Assembly (NCBI RefSeq): GCF_048564905.1
Contig: NC_132994.1
Span: forward strand, 11,991,652 to 12,055,651
Source of the DNA: Vicugna pacos
Taxonomy: Eukaryota > Chordata > Mammalia > Artiodactyla > Camelidae
Reading direction: 5' to 3'
Length of the DNA stretch: 64,000 bases
This document shows positions 45,355-56,906 of this stretch, in pieces. The notes under the pieces were generated by a model. That model had not been told where the DNA came from. It saw only the letters and a list, made by a program, of their open reading frames with translations, and searched no databases. Position 1 is the stretch's first letter, and each line of letters starts with the position of its first letter. A program made the translations under genes and the position numbers.

Positions 45355-45990
45355 CTGCTGCTAGAGGTCTGTCAGATTTAGCCAAACTTGACACTGCACG
45401 TGTATCAACTGTTATGGGAACAGAAGTGGATTTTGGACACAGGAAGCCTGTCACTGTTTCAGGCTGATAAGTTGCTATTCAGCATTGCAGAATTCTGTCT
45501 GCTTCTGCAACTCTGACCCTCAACCCTGACTCCACATACACAGTTGTTGCCCTTAACTGAGGAGCAAAGGGAAACTAGCAAATTGTAGGAAAATAGACAC
45601 TGATGAGATTTTTAACTACTGAAAATATAACTTATTCTACTTTACCACCTAAAACCAGAACAGTAATGATACATATTGCAAGTAAACTTTGGATCATACT
45701 ACAAAGATTCCTCTCCAAGGACCCATATTCCACATTCCCCGGCACAGTTCTCACACACTCACTCACTCACTGGCCTTTGTGCTTCTACTCAAGGAGTTAG
45801 TTTGTGCTAAAACTGTTTACTCCACCTCCAACACACACACTGTCTTATGAATCTTGATAGTCCCAGCACCTAGAAGAGTGCCCAGTGCCTAGTAGGAACT
45901 CGATAAATGCTGTGGTATGGATTTTAAATTGCAGAATACCCTCTCTGTTGAAAAGCTATCAAAGTCACAAGCATCTCAGGAATTACAAAA
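45355..45990. other. Mostly unique sequence, one L2 scrap
   Basis: A + strand L2/MIR-type end (agcacctagaagagtgcccagtgcc...actcgataaatgctg) lies at about 45,865-45,918. Nothing else recognised. Confidence 0.45.
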
Positions 45991-45999
45991 ACATATTAA

Positions 46000-46300
46000 T
46001 ATTTTCCTGGTCCTGAGAGATGAGGTCTTAATAATTATTAAAAAGCTAAAGAAATGCAAATTGCTGAGAAGAAGACATTCGTTAAGTTGCTAATAGGGAG
46101 CAGGTGTTTAACAATTAAAGCGAACAGGTTGGCTTTTTAAAAGCTCCACATTCTGGGAAATGTAAATCGCGGTTAAAGTAAAATAAGGCATTTCCATTAC
46201 ATTGTTCTTGGGGTAAGAAGAATTTAGTGAATGTTTCAAATACGTTTGGTTTACAACCAGAGAGCAATGAGCACTGGAAGAACTAGAACTCCATTGTTAA
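46000..46300. promoter_or_regulatory. Candidate distal regulatory element (inferred)
   Basis: Repeat-free AT-rich block with an exact octamer atgcaaat at 46,054-46,061, an aacaattaaagcg segment and a tttggtttacaacc forkhead-like stretch. Conservation is not tested; regulatory role is a guess from composition. Confidence 0.25.
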
Positions 46301-46304
46301 ATGC

Positions 46305-47215
46305 TTCATTTCTGCCATAAATTTAGTGATACCTAGGCCAGATCATGGCTTCCAAATACAATGAGTTACATTCACAGGGAAGTCTTGCTCCTTGACTTCA
46401 GTGTTAAATGGAATTTCACTTAATGCAGAAATGCTTTCCCTCTCAAAGATGCTACTGAAACACAACGGCGCTCACCACAGTGGAGACCAACATAGGGCGA
46501 TACCTGCAATTTAAGTTGCTTCTGAATGAACTGTCTCGAGATGGATGCAAAGGACTCAGGAAAAGAAGTGGTAACCTAGTTATTGAAGTGCTGTATATTT
46601 TTTGCCACCCTTTGATTTTACTTGTAGGAAAGAGTTGAGGAATTTAAAGGCAAAGACTTCCATGTCCTTTTCAAAATCATTATGGCTCAGGTATTTAAAA
46701 GTACTAAAAGAAATAATGTTCATAATTTCCACTCAATAGGCTCTTCAAAATCATAGGAAAACCCTAAAAGAAAGTAATAATTGCAACAACAAGACTTTGT
46801 GTTTGTTTAACCTGACTCTTCCATTTTCTCTAATTGTAGCTACAGATAAACATTTTCATATACTTCCTCAGTTGCAATTATTTTAAATGGCCTTTATACC
46901 TAGCATAATGAGAAATTATAATGAACTGAAAGCTCATTAGTAATGTATTCACGAGGAATCAAAATAGTCTCAGAATTCAACAACAACCTAAATATAAATT
47001 TTTGTTTATCATAATATGATACTCATTTATAAAGTAGTGAACTAATAACCAAAATATGGTAGAGTATTGGGAGTTCCTCTAATTTGTGTTGTCTAGATGT
47101 TTAAGCAATATCAACTCTTAACCTTTATTTTGTTATTGTGATATCGTCTCCCAACCTGGCATACAATTTGGGAGGGGGGGGTGCCTAGGGAGATACATAT
47201 ATATATGCACAATGA
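46305..47215. other. Unique AT-rich sequence, no gene recognised
   Basis: No recognised repeat, exon or RNA gene. A G-run lies near 47,172. Confidence 0.4.
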
Positions 47216-47224
47216 AAATCATCA

Positions 47225-47690
47225 ATAAACAATCTGTAATAAAAAATAGAAAAGAGCTTTATTTGAGCCAGACTAAGAACTATAGCCCAGAAGCCATCTT
47301 CCCAGATTATTCCGTGAAACTGCTCTGGAGAAGCAGGGTTTTCAGCACAGTTTTCTATTTTGTCAGAAAAAAGAACATTGAACAAGTCAGGAATACACTT
47401 CTTCAAGGTTTCAAAAAATAAACAGACCAGCACGTACACAGTGAGTCAGTACGGACTTGACACCTGGGAAGGGGGTTTTATCATCGAGGAAGAATCAGCA
47501 CTGACTTCCCGGGAGGAGGGGCATTTAATCTTTCTTTTTAACATGGACATTTGTTACTTCTGGTCAATGTTCCCTTTTCTTTAATAATTAAAGCAGACGT
47601 ACCATGTAGTTTGATAGGCCACACACAGGCTGTTTCAGTTAGCAAAAAATTCAAGTTAACTTATGTGTAAGCCAGAATGACTTCTCCCTA
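47225..47690 (-). mobile_element. ERV-type LTR fossil, reverse orientation
   Basis: Read on the minus strand it starts near TGAGGTAGGGAGAAG and ends ggctcaaataaagctcttttc, with an AATAAA signal near the end. The ending matches that of the repeat at 20,437-20,850. No viral genes attached; class not certain. Confidence 0.55.
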
Positions 47691-47764
47691 CCTCAATATG
47701 TGAATATTTCTTCTTTCTATCTATCTTTCTCTCTCTCTCTCTCTGTCTATCCATCCATCTCTTC

Positions 47765-48410
47765 CTTAAAAAACTAAAAACAAACATGCCATATGGTCCA
47801 GCAATTCCACTCTTGGGCATTTATCCAGAGAAAACTCCAATTTGAAAAAAATACATGCACCCCAGTGTTTACAGCAGCACTATTTATAATAGCCAAGACA
47901 CGGAAACAACCTAAATGTCCATCAACAGATGACTGGATAAAGAAGTTGTGGTATATTTATATAATGGAATACTACTCAGTGATAAAAAAGAGAATAAAAT
48001 AATGCCATTTGAGGCAACATGGATGGACCTAGAAGTTGTTACACTAAGTGAAGTAAGCCAGAAAATAAAGACAAATACCATATGTGGAATCTTAAAAAAA
48101 AGTCTTAAGTGAACTTCTTTACAAAATAGAAGCAGACTCACAGACATAGAAAACAAACAACGTTATTGTGGGGAAAATGAGGGTGTGGAGGGATAAATTG
48201 GGAGTTCAGGATCTGCAGATACTAACTACCATATATAAAATAGATAAACAACAAGTTTCTACTGTATCGCACAGGGAACACTTGTAGTAACCTATAATGA
48301 AAAAGAATATGAAAAGGAATATATATACATATAAATGAACCACTATCTTGTACACCAGAAATTAACACAACACTGTAAACCGACTATACTTCAATTAAAA
48401 AGGTAATCAA
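47765..48410 (+). repeat. L1 LINE 3' end, 5'-truncated
   Basis: Landmarks: catatggtccagcaattccac, tcttgggcatttatcc, aaatgtccatcaacagatg, actactcagtgat, gcaacatggatggacctag, tcgcacagggaacac and actatacttcaatt, then an A-rich tail with TACA/TA units. Moderately diverged; coding potential lost. The left flank is a CT-rich microsatellite at 47,710-47,760. Confidence 0.95.
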
Positions 48411-48554
48411 AAAAAATACATACATACATATATATATACACACAACAAAAATAGTTGATTAAGAGAATCCTACAAGATTAAAAACAACAACAAACAATAA
48501 AAATAGTTTTTCCTTCAAGCACCTAGCATACACTTGTTCAGTTTTCACCTTCCT

Positions 48555-48650
48555 GATTAGCCATAATCTCCATGAGGGTCAGGACTGTGATTTACTGCTG
48601 AGTCCCCAGCACGCAGCCCAGCATCTGATACGTCCTGAATGACTACAGCT
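48555..48650 (+). repeat. L2 LINE 3'-end fragment
   Basis: Reads ataatctccatgagggtcaggactgtg, then agtccccagcacgcagcccagcatctg. Good match to the L2 3' end. Confidence 0.7.
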
Positions 48651-48807
48651 GTGAGATGTTAACTGCGCAGAGGTTTCCTGTCCTTCCTGTGGTTCCCAGC
48701 AGAGCTCAGACCTTCCTTGTGACAGTTCTAATACAGCTCCAGGATGGTGGCTCCCGCTCTTCAGCTCTCTTCTCCTAACTGTTTTTCATATTCGAGTGGG
48801 AACAAGG

Positions 48808-49290
48808 TGAGACAGGAGGAGAGGGGGCAGGGCACAACCACTGAAAGAGTGACACAGAGACTAGCACCAAGATGGTGGAAGATTCAACTCCCAGTAGACC
48901 TTGAGCTTCATTATACGCTCATTGTAATACAATAGCATGCTAAATGGCACTCTCACAGGTGCCATGAAGGTTCCAAGGCTGACCATCAAAGGTCAGAAAG
49001 TGGGCAGTGGCCCAGTTCTTGGGAATTTCAGCCCCTTCCCCAAAGTAGCTGGAATAATCCTCCCACTAGTTAGCATACATAGTTACCGAGCCCATAAAAA
49101 CTAACAACCCCATATCTCATAGCCTTTCTCTTGCCTTCTGAGATGGCCCATACTCTGTCTATGGAGTGTGCATCTCTCTGAATAAATCCACCCTTACTCA
49201 ACTATGGCTCACTCTTGAATTCTTTCCTGCATGATGCCAAAGACCCTTACTTGGTGGGGTGCATCCCAGGGACTTGCCCAAGACCTGGCA
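48808..49290 (+). mobile_element. Class I endogenous retrovirus LTR (sister of the one at 17,043)
   Basis: Fossil LTR starting TGAGACAGGAGG with the same order of blocks as the LTR at 17,043: caggtgccatgaagg, aaagtgggcag, ggaataatcctcccac, gagcccataaaaactaac. It has a single atggagtgtgcatct motif and a poly-A signal ctgaataaatcc. The right end is uncertain. No viral genes attached. Confidence 0.75.
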
Positions 49291-49294
49291 CATG

Positions 49295-49875
49295 GCTATC
49301 CTCTTGTGCCCCATTTTTCCTGGATCAAAAGCATCAGGGAAATGAAAGTGTTTTCTCCTGTGAGAAAGGAGAGGGCACTCTGTTGGTTGGGTTTGAATGT
49401 GAACTGATTCAAGGATATGTCCTGAATGTTGGTTTCAAGCTTAATTCCTTGCTCTATGACTTGCCTCCAGTGCTTAAACAGGAGTGCTGACAGTTCCATC
49501 CAATTCTGGGATGGCTTAGTATGCTTCTGTTAATTAGGATTTTATTTTATTAAGAATAGACAGGACAGGCCCCAGGAAGCCACATAAAAGCAGCAGATGG
49601 ATTCTCTATGAAATTCTAGCTGCATTATTTGACTTCATTGCTGCTTTGTTTCACTAATATTCCTTTTATCTTAAGTACGGCTTCTAAATTTCATTAACAT
49701 CAAAAAGATTTTGTTAAGTATTTGAACTGAACATGGCACTATACAAAGAGTCTTAGACGAACCAGATCCTTGGTATTTAGAAAGTTCCAATCACAGACAT
49801 GAAACAGAAATATTTATAGGATTCATATGCTTTATGCAAATGAAGGCCATTCTCTGATTCACTCTGCATGATTCA
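49295..49875. other. Unique sequence, no gene recognised
   Basis: No recognised element. Confidence 0.4.
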
Positions 49876-49879
49876 TAAT

Positions 49880-50085
49880 AGGTAATACTTTCTGAGTCCA
49901 AACTATGTCCCAGGCACTGAGTGAAAAGCACTTAACTCACATCTTCTCCATTAAGTGCCCCCTACCCCCTGTACTTGGAGGTATTGGCAAGTTACATAAA
50001 CCACCTAAGAAAGGTCATACAGCTGTGACATTAATCCAGGTCTGACTCAGAGGCCTGGTTCTTAATCACTCTGACCTACCCCTGC
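49880..50085 (-). repeat. MIR SINE (ancient)
   Basis: Reverse MIR: ccaaactatgtcccaggcactgag, gcacttaactcacatcttctcc, aaaggtcatacagctgtgac, gtctgactcagaggcctggttcttaatcac. Confidence 0.75.
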
Positions 50086-50235
50086 CCTTTGGCTTATAAC
50101 CTCTCTCCCACAAATCTGTGGCTCACTGACAGCCAAATGTGCTAACTCAGCTTTCAGAGGGGCAGCTGCCTGGAGCAGAACAGGGATTGTGACAGGCATG
50201 GTGTAGTTATTGACCTTCCTTACAAAGTTAAACTC

Positions 50236-51127
50236 TTGGACATTTCTCCAAAGATGACATCCAGATGGCCAACAGGCACGTGAAAAGATTCTCAATATGG
50301 CTGATTACTAGAGAAATGTAGATCAAAACTACAATGAGGTATTACCTCACACCAGTCAGAATGGCTATCATTAAAAAGTCTACAAATAATAAATGCTGGA
50401 GAGGCTGTGGAGAAAAGGGAACCCTCCTACACTGTTGGTGGGAATGTAACCAGTGCAGCCACTATAGAGGACAGTATGGAGATTTCTTAAAAAACTAAAA
50501 ACAGACTTACCATATGATCCAGCAATCCCAATCCTGGGCATATATCTAGAGAAAACTCCAATTCGAAAAGATACATGCACCCCAATGTTCATAGCAGCAC
50601 TATTTACAATAGCCAAGACATGGAAACAGCTTGAATGTCCATAGACAGATTACTGGATAAAGATGTGGTATATTACAATGGAATACTACTCAGCCATAAA
50701 AATAAAGAATGAAATAATGCCATTTGCAGCAACATGGATGGACCTAGAGATTTTCATATTAAGTGAAGTAAATCAGACAAATATCGTATGATATCTCTTA
50801 TACGTGGAATCTAAAGAAAATGATACAAATCTTATTTACAAACCACAAATAGACTCATGGACACAGAAAACAAACTATGGTTACTAAAGGGTAAATGGCG
50901 AAGGAAGGATAAATTAGGAATTTGTGATTAACAGATACACGTTACTATATATAAAATAGATAAACAATAAGAACCTACTGTATAGCACAGGGAACTATCT
51001 TCAATTTCTTGTAATAACATGTAATGGAAAAGAATCTAAAAAAATATGTATGTATAACTGAATTGCTTTGCTGTACACCTGAAATTAACTTTGTAAATCA
51101 ATTACACTTCAATTAAAAAAAATTTAA
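50236..51127 (+). repeat. L1 LINE 3' end (about 0.9 kb), longest in the window
   Basis: Covers the end of ORF2 and the 3' UTR: catttctccaaagatgacatcc, gccaacaggcacgtgaaaag, attacctcacaccagtcagaatgg, aaatgctggagaggctgtggag, gttggtgggaatgtaa, ccatatgatccagcaatccc, actactcagccat, gcaacatggatggacctag, and the tail tgtacacctgaaattaac with poly-A. ORF2 frames are broken (52-78-codon pieces only), so it is inactive. Confidence 0.96.
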
Positions 51128-51129
51128 AT

Positions 51130-52185
51130 TCTTGGGAAGCTATGTAGTACTGGATTAAGTGATGTTAAGAACAGGGCAGCCCTGAGAAAACAGAATTAAC
51201 AATCAAATTCAATTCCATTCCCAAATAAAATCTGGACAGCTATGACTCCAGACTTTTTAAAAGAGCTCTTCATTTAATGGGGAGATAAACCTGAATGAAG
51301 AATGTTGCGGCTCCCTAATTCCCCTGCAAGCTTCTGTCCCCATTCCTCCCCTCTTATCACTCCTCAACGGCCAATCAGAAAGCCTAGATCGTTGCCTCTG
51401 CTGCCTCTTTAGCCATCCGTCCTCAGGCAGCTGCAATCTGGCTTCTGCCTCCGCCCTCCTGCTCTCGCAAAGGTCAGTGATGATAACAAACCATTATTAT
51501 AATAATGCCTAGTGCTTCTTGTGGATTTGCTGGGCACCAAACACTGGGCTCAGGGCTCTAGTTACAGGGGAGGGAGAAACCTGGAGAACTGCAGAGCTGT
51601 ACACGGCTTGCGGATGGTTTTGGCTTAGTTGGCTCAGTTTTTAAAGATCAAGTCCACATTGAAAAAATCAGAATATTTTAGACAAAAATCTAAATGTTTG
51701 AGTCGTGCTGTCGAGTTTACTACACCCCTCCTAGGGAAAACGTGTGCTCTGGGACCTACCTCCCCTCCCTCATTTACTTTGCTTCCTAACCCGTATAGGA
51801 ACATGATTTATTATCTGCACTTTACGTGGGTATTCTGGTCTAGATGGTGTAGCTACCAGGAAAAGAGACCCTTTAAACTAGCAGAAGATACAAGATAGCA
51901 ACCCAAGGACAAGAACTTTGGCAGCTGTGGGTTCACGGGCACTGAGACTGGATGGAAGATGGCCACCAGCCACCTTGTTAGGGTTTCCACTTCTTCCATG
52001 GCGGCTCCTCTCCTCCTGTCACAGACCGACTGCATCTTCTTATTCTTCAACCAGTTCCCTCATTGCGTCTACATGCTCAGAGCTTTGCATCCCCACACCA
52101 CCCAACTCGCAGCATGCTCCTTCGCACTCCTACTGCTAATCGCCTGAGTCTTTCCATTTTCCAACTGCAAATTCCTGAAAGAGGA
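51130..52185. other. Unique sequence, no gene recognised
   Basis: Contains overlapping 60-90-codon frames at 51,629-52,257, on both strands; no splice sites or family resemblance. Confidence 0.4.
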
Positions 52186-52239
52186 GCAACATGTAATTTT
52201 TTTTTAAGAAACAGATTTTTTTTTCCTTTTTTAAATTAT

Positions 52240-52343
52240 CTTGTGGGGGATAATTAGGTTTATTTACTTATTTTAATGGATTGAACCCAGGACCTCGTGC
52301 ATGCTAAGCACTCACTCTACCACTGAGCTATACCCTCCCTCTC
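52240..52343 (-). mobile_element. Camelid tRNA-Ala-like SINE
   Basis: Reverse copy: gataattaggtttatttactta, attgaacccaggacctcgtgc, accactgagctataccctcc. The flanks share caacatgta (starting 52,187 and 52,344), each followed by a T-run and aag. A small deletion removes part of the gtactgggg segment. Confidence 0.9.
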
Positions 52344-52554
52344 CAACATGTATTTTTTTAAGCCTGGTCACACTGTCATAAATTACTTTCAGGCTGTAAT
52401 AAGTCGCACTGTGGGGAGTACACAGATGTGGTCCAAACAGCTGTAACCAGGTGGACTGGGAGTATCCTGCAGCAGGGCTGTGGGCTGACAGACACCATAA
52501 GGCATAACTTAAGAGAAAATCCTAAGCAAAATTAATCTTCATAGCAATCTGAAG

Positions 52555-52675
52555 TGACAGCCATTATTTATACTCATTATATAGGCATGAAAACCAAAGC
52601 TTAGAGAGGTGACAAAATTTGCCCAAGATGTTATGTGGCAAAGCGGGAATATGAACTCAGGCTGCCTACCTAACA
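52555..52675 (-). repeat. MIR SINE (ancient)
   Basis: Reverse MIR: a ccattatttatactcattatataggcatgaaaacc stretch, then gcttagagaggtgacaaaatttgcccaagatg and gcgggaatatgaactcagg. Confidence 0.65.
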
Positions 52676-52816
52676 AACTCAAAGCCTCCATCTTTATTAT
52701 CGCTTTCCTTGGTGTTCTTGCTATTCCCTACTTCCTGAAATTTAAAACCCTTCTCTTGGGTTCTGCGATGCTGTATTCTTTTGGTTTTGTACTTTTCTGA
52801 TTGTTCCTCCACTTCT

Positions 52817-52916
52817 TTTTTCTTTTTTTTTTTTTAAATGGCAGTACTGGGGATTGAAGCCAGGACCTCATGCATGCTAAGCACGCATGCTACCACTGAG
52901 CTATACCCACTCCCCC
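52817..52916 (-). mobile_element. Camelid tRNA-Ala-like SINE
   Basis: Reverse copy with A tail (poly-T on this strand), gcagtactggggattgaagcc, ctcatgcatgctaagcacg, accactgagctatacccac. The flanks gttcctccacttct (52,803-52,816) and tgctcctccactct (52,917-52,930) mark the target duplication. It lies only about 470 bases from the previous SINE, same orientation. Confidence 0.92.
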
Positions 52917-53045
52917 TGCTCCTCCACTCTTTAATTCCTGTTCTCCTTCCAAGTTTTAAATGGAGGAATTCTCCAATGAACTCTTCACGGCTCCTCTTCT
53001 TAGGCAAATTCACAGGCTTTTACAGATTTGGATACAGTCAGACAC

Positions 53046-53421
53046 CAAGATTTCTTAACTTGGGATTCTTGACACACACACACACACACATACCCACACA
53101 AACACCCACACGTACTCATTCCACTAGGGACTTACGGAAAGAATTTAGGGAATTCATGAACTTGAATGAGAGGAAAAACAATCTTTTTATTTTCACTAAA
53201 CTGTAACTGAAATTTACCTATGTCTTCAATTAGGAATGTAGGCAACACACCATTGTAATAGCAGCAAACATTTGTGACTTTGTTTAATATTTTGATAATT
53301 GTTTTGCAATATAAGTAGTTTCCTTTGTAATCCTATCTCTCATTTTCTGTACTTAGAAAGTTTTTTTTGAGAAAGAATCTGTAGACTTCATACTACTAAA
53401 AGTTAAAAACCCCTGCTTTAA
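53046..53421 (+). repeat. Ancient non-autonomous DNA-transposon-like repeat
   Basis: Starts atttcttaacttgggattc and ends aaaagttaaaaacccctg, which pair as imperfect terminal inverted repeats. Inner landmarks include tattttcactaaactgtaactgaaattt and gaatgtaggcaacac. It is the same family as the split copy at 16,826-17,845. A (CA)n run has expanded inside it. Confidence 0.6.
53071..53091. repeat. (CA)n microsatellite
   Basis: Short CA run inside the DNA-transposon-like repeat, continuing as imperfect acacccac sequence. Confidence 0.9.
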
Positions 53422-53429
53422 AACACGCT

Positions 53430-53535
53430 AGTCTGTCAACTAACCTTAATATATGTATGTTAAATCATCACTGTTGTATACCTTATATTTACACAGTATT
53501 ATACATCAATTATGTGTCAATAAAGCTAAGGGAAA
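53430..53535 (+). repeat. L1 LINE 3' tip
   Basis: Reads aaatcatcactgttgtatacc, ttatacatcaattatgtgtcaataaagc and an A-rich tail: the extreme 3' end of an L1. Confidence 0.65.
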
Positions 53536-53539
53536 AAAA

Positions 53540-54715
53540 CCTACTCTCACCAGATGGTCTATGATGACTCGTAAAAGGGATTACTTCTCAGGCAATGCAG
53601 GAGCAACTTCCCTAATGCCTAATGACCTACTCCATTTTCTGAGTTCTGTCTTTAAGTTTCAGCCACCTGCTTTATCTGCAGACTTTACTTGTGAGATCGG
53701 CATCAGATCCTCTTCGTGCTATTTTACCCTGATGCTGATCTTGGACTCTTAGCTGATATCCCAGATTGCCTTCTACTTTCTGTCACTCTCTGGGTCTCAA
53801 CCCCAGACAGGTTATTGCAGGTTCCTGGACTGCTAACACTTTGTCCTGCACATGAGCTCTGGAGATAAACCTCTTCACCCAGGGTGGAGGGCACAGAGCT
53901 AACTATTAGCAGAGTAATCATCTCAAACCATAGCTCAGAATGCTTCTCTTCCTCAGAATGCTTACAAACTAAGTACAAACTTCTCGGGGCACTTTTGGTT
54001 GCACAAAACAGAAACATATTTGGGGTGACTTAGGTAAGATGAGGACTTTTAAGATATGGACACAGGAATATGACACAGGCCTCAAGGGATATAGGAGTTG
54101 AACCATAAACATGGAAACTGGCCAACTTTTTCTGTATAAGGCTCTGCAGGCCATATTGGTGTCTGTCACTCTGCCATAGGCAACATGAAAAGTAACGTGT
54201 TCCAATAAACCTTTATTTACAAAATAGACAAGCAACTGGATTTGACACACAGACCAGTTTTAGGGCTCCTGGGTTAAAGCGTTATCAGGACTCTCAGAAG
54301 CACATCTCTGTTGCCCTCCACACATCTGCTGTGTTGTTCTCTTCCTGCTGACTACCTGCCTCGGCCTCTCCGGTTCTCATGTTGGAACATGGCTTCTAAA
54401 AGCTCTGAGCTCCCATGTCACAAGTTAAAGTTCAAGCTCTCTCTCTCTTAGTCCTAATTCCAAATCCTTATGGCAGAGATGTTGCCTGGCCTTGCCAAGG
54501 TCAGGTGCTCAGCCCTAGAGCAATCAGCTGTGTCCAGGGGTTTGGGTCTTGCTGTGTGAACAGAAAGGGTGTCGGGACACCACCCCTACGATCCCTTGGA
54601 TCAAAGTGGAGGAACAGATTACAGAAAAGAGCGAGGAGCTGGACAGATAACCCGGTGAGAATCCCTTGCTGCATTCATCCAAAGCTGTATTTTCAGCACC
54701 ATCCCCTACCCGCGT
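53540..54715. other. Unique sequence, no gene recognised
   Basis: No exon or repeat recognised with confidence. Confidence 0.4.
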
Positions 54716-54719
54716 AGCC

Positions 54720-54850
54720 CTTCCTGAAGCCAAACCCACTCCATGCTGTTCTCACAGACTCTGCATAGTCCATCCTGCACTCTCTCTGTCTGCCAGCAGA
54801 AATCCTACTCATCTTCAAAGTCTCTTCTACAAGGCCACCCTTTCCCTCTC
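54720..54850 (+). repeat. L2 LINE fragment
   Basis: L2-like stretch ending tactcatcttcaaagtctcttctacaaggccacccttt, equivalent to the L2 catccttcaagactcag...aggaagcc block. The L1 fragment lies immediately to its right. Confidence 0.55.
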
Positions 54851-54856
54851 TTTCTT

Positions 54857-55170
54857 TTTTTTTTTAACATTTTTTATTGATTTATAATCATTTCACAATG
54901 TTGTGTCAAATTCCAGTGTTCAGCACAATTTTTCAGTCATTCATGGACATATACACACTCATTGTCACATTTTTTTCTCTGTGATTTATCATAACATTTT
55001 GTGTATATTTCCCTGTGCTATACAGTGTAATCTTGTTTATCTATTCTACAGTTTTGAAATCCCAGTCTATCCCTTCCCACCCTCCACCCTCTTTCCTTTA
55101 TATCACACAACACTCCATTGGTACAGTATGTCTTGTTCTGGCACTATTTCTGTGCCTGTCTTTTTCTTTT
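54857..55170 (-). repeat. L1 LINE 3' end, 5'-truncated
   Basis: Reverse L1: poly-T, tttttattgatttataatcatttcacaatg, ttcagtcattcatggacatatac, atatttccctgtgctatacagtg, cttgtttatctattctacag, gaaatcccagtctatccc. Well matched. Confidence 0.92.
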
Positions 55171-55174
55171 GCAG

Positions 55175-56190
55175 ACAGTAGGTGCTCTGCTGACTCAGGA
55201 AATGACTTATTCAGCTTCTCATCCACTCTGGTACCTTTCAGAGCATAGGCTCTGGGTTCCCATTTGCTGAGTTTAACCACATCATCCAAGCTGAACCACT
55301 CCAAAGGGAAGAAAATTTAGACTTTTATAAAGTTTCATTTATACAGGAAATACAGCATTTGCCTTTAAGAAAATTATTTTAAAATTTATAAACATTCATT
55401 TCTGCATTTGTGGTAGCCAAGTTAAAGCACATTTGCAGAGAGACAGTATTTCCAGCAAAATTTATAGGTAAAATTGTTCAACAGTAAGAAGAAATGAAGT
55501 CCCATTAGGATTGCACCTTCTGTTATTGTACTAAATAAAAAATACACTACTACAGAAATGACTTAAGATAAATAATAAGAAAGGTTATACACCTGAAATA
55601 TTCGAAATCGCTCTAAAAAACAAATTCTTCAAAACGATTAGCATTCTTGCAAGAAACTCACCAAAGAGCCAGAGACCTCATCATCTAATTTCTTTCTTTC
55701 TAGAACTATTAATTAACATTGTTCCCAGAACTCTGCTAAAACTCCCCTGCCGAAAGGAAGAAAGTAAATACAGTACTGCCGGGAAAACAGGTTCATTTTC
55801 ACGAAACTGTGAAAGGCTTGCGCTTTTGTGAAACAGAAACCACTTGCTAAAGAAGTATTCCTAAACTATTAGCAACTACATAAAAGCTTTTATTTAACAG
55901 CACCCTCCTGGGAGACTGCGCTGGAATATGCAGCAGGTCTAAAAAAAGGCACAGGTTTGGCTCAACTGTAAATATTAGGTGCAATGAGGCGAAGCCATTG
56001 TGCAGGGAAGGGGGTGGGGCGGGTGGGGTCCTGATTCCCGATGTTGATAGTAGGATTCTAATTTTCCTAGTATTTTTTTTTCTACTACAATTACAGTTTT
56101 GCTAGAAAAATAAAATGCCGGTTGTTCTCTCACCTGGGTTTCTAATTTTAAGCGTCTACACAAAAAGAAACCCTCTCATTTACCCCAGAG
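55175..56190. other. Unique sequence upstream of the CpG island
   Basis: Repeat-poor, AT-rich flank of the SH3BGRL2 promoter. No exon recognised. Being unique and close to the promoter, it is a reasonable place for proximal regulation, but nothing specific can be named. Confidence 0.45.
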
Positions 56191-56635
56191 AATCACCTTT
56201 CTGTAATCTCCAGAGCCGCTGGGAAAACAGAGGAGCGCCCAGCCCCACCGCCCCCATCGTCCCCAAGGTTCCCACTGCCGCCACCGCCGCCACCTTCCAA
56301 GCGCCCGGCCCGCCCCACCCCGCCAGCCGCGGGGTCACAGGCGGCCCGGAGACGATTGATCTCCGCAGCACCACAGTGTTTGTTGACGTTTCTGGGTGGG
56401 GATGCTCCAAACCAGTAAACCACAACACAGAACCCAAGCTAGGACTCCGAGCCAAGCCCCTTTGCCTAGCTTTCTATTCCCCTCCTCGTCTGGCCAGGAT
56501 CCTCGCCACCCCCGTCACAGCTTCTTTCCAGCCTCGGCTTGCCCTCCAGGCACCTGCGCGCGTCCGGGATGGACGCGTAGGAAGGAGGAGGCTGGAAGGA
56601 GCTCGGTTCACCCGCCACTCCAGGGAGGGACAGAG

Positions 56636-56655
56636 ACTACAACTCCCATCACGCC
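56636..56655 (+). promoter_or_regulatory. ZNF143/THAP11-type (SBS) promoter motif
   Basis: Reads ACTACAACTCCCATCACGCC, a close match to the known SBS motif of the form ACTACAAYTCCCA-N-ATGC. ZNF143 (Staf) and THAP11 with HCFC1 bind such sites in CpG-island promoters. It lies about 250-270 bases upstream of the start codon. Binding itself is inference. Confidence 0.75.
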
Positions 56656-56906
56656 CCGAGGCCGGCTCCCTGCCCTCGCCCTCCCTCTCCCCACTCCCCC
56701 TTACCTCGGCCGGCGGCCGGGAGGCGCTGAGCTTTTATCTGCCGACCCGGCGGAAGGGATCCGGATCCCCGGATCTTCCCAGACGCGAGCGCTGTGCCCC
56801 GCGGTGGCGGCGCCGGCGGCGGCGGCTCTCAGCCGAGTTCTGCCTCCGTGTCCGCGCCAGCCCCGAGCCCGCGGGAGCACACGGTCCGTCCCGGCGCGGC
56901 GAGACG

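Noticed and set aside
50380-50616. Reverse open frame of 78 codons
   Set aside because: Shadow of the + strand L1 ORF2 remnant.
1-56000. Search for exons of LCA5, the expected left-hand neighbour
   Set aside because: No recognisable lebercilin coding sequence on the minus strand; the gene probably lies beyond the left edge.
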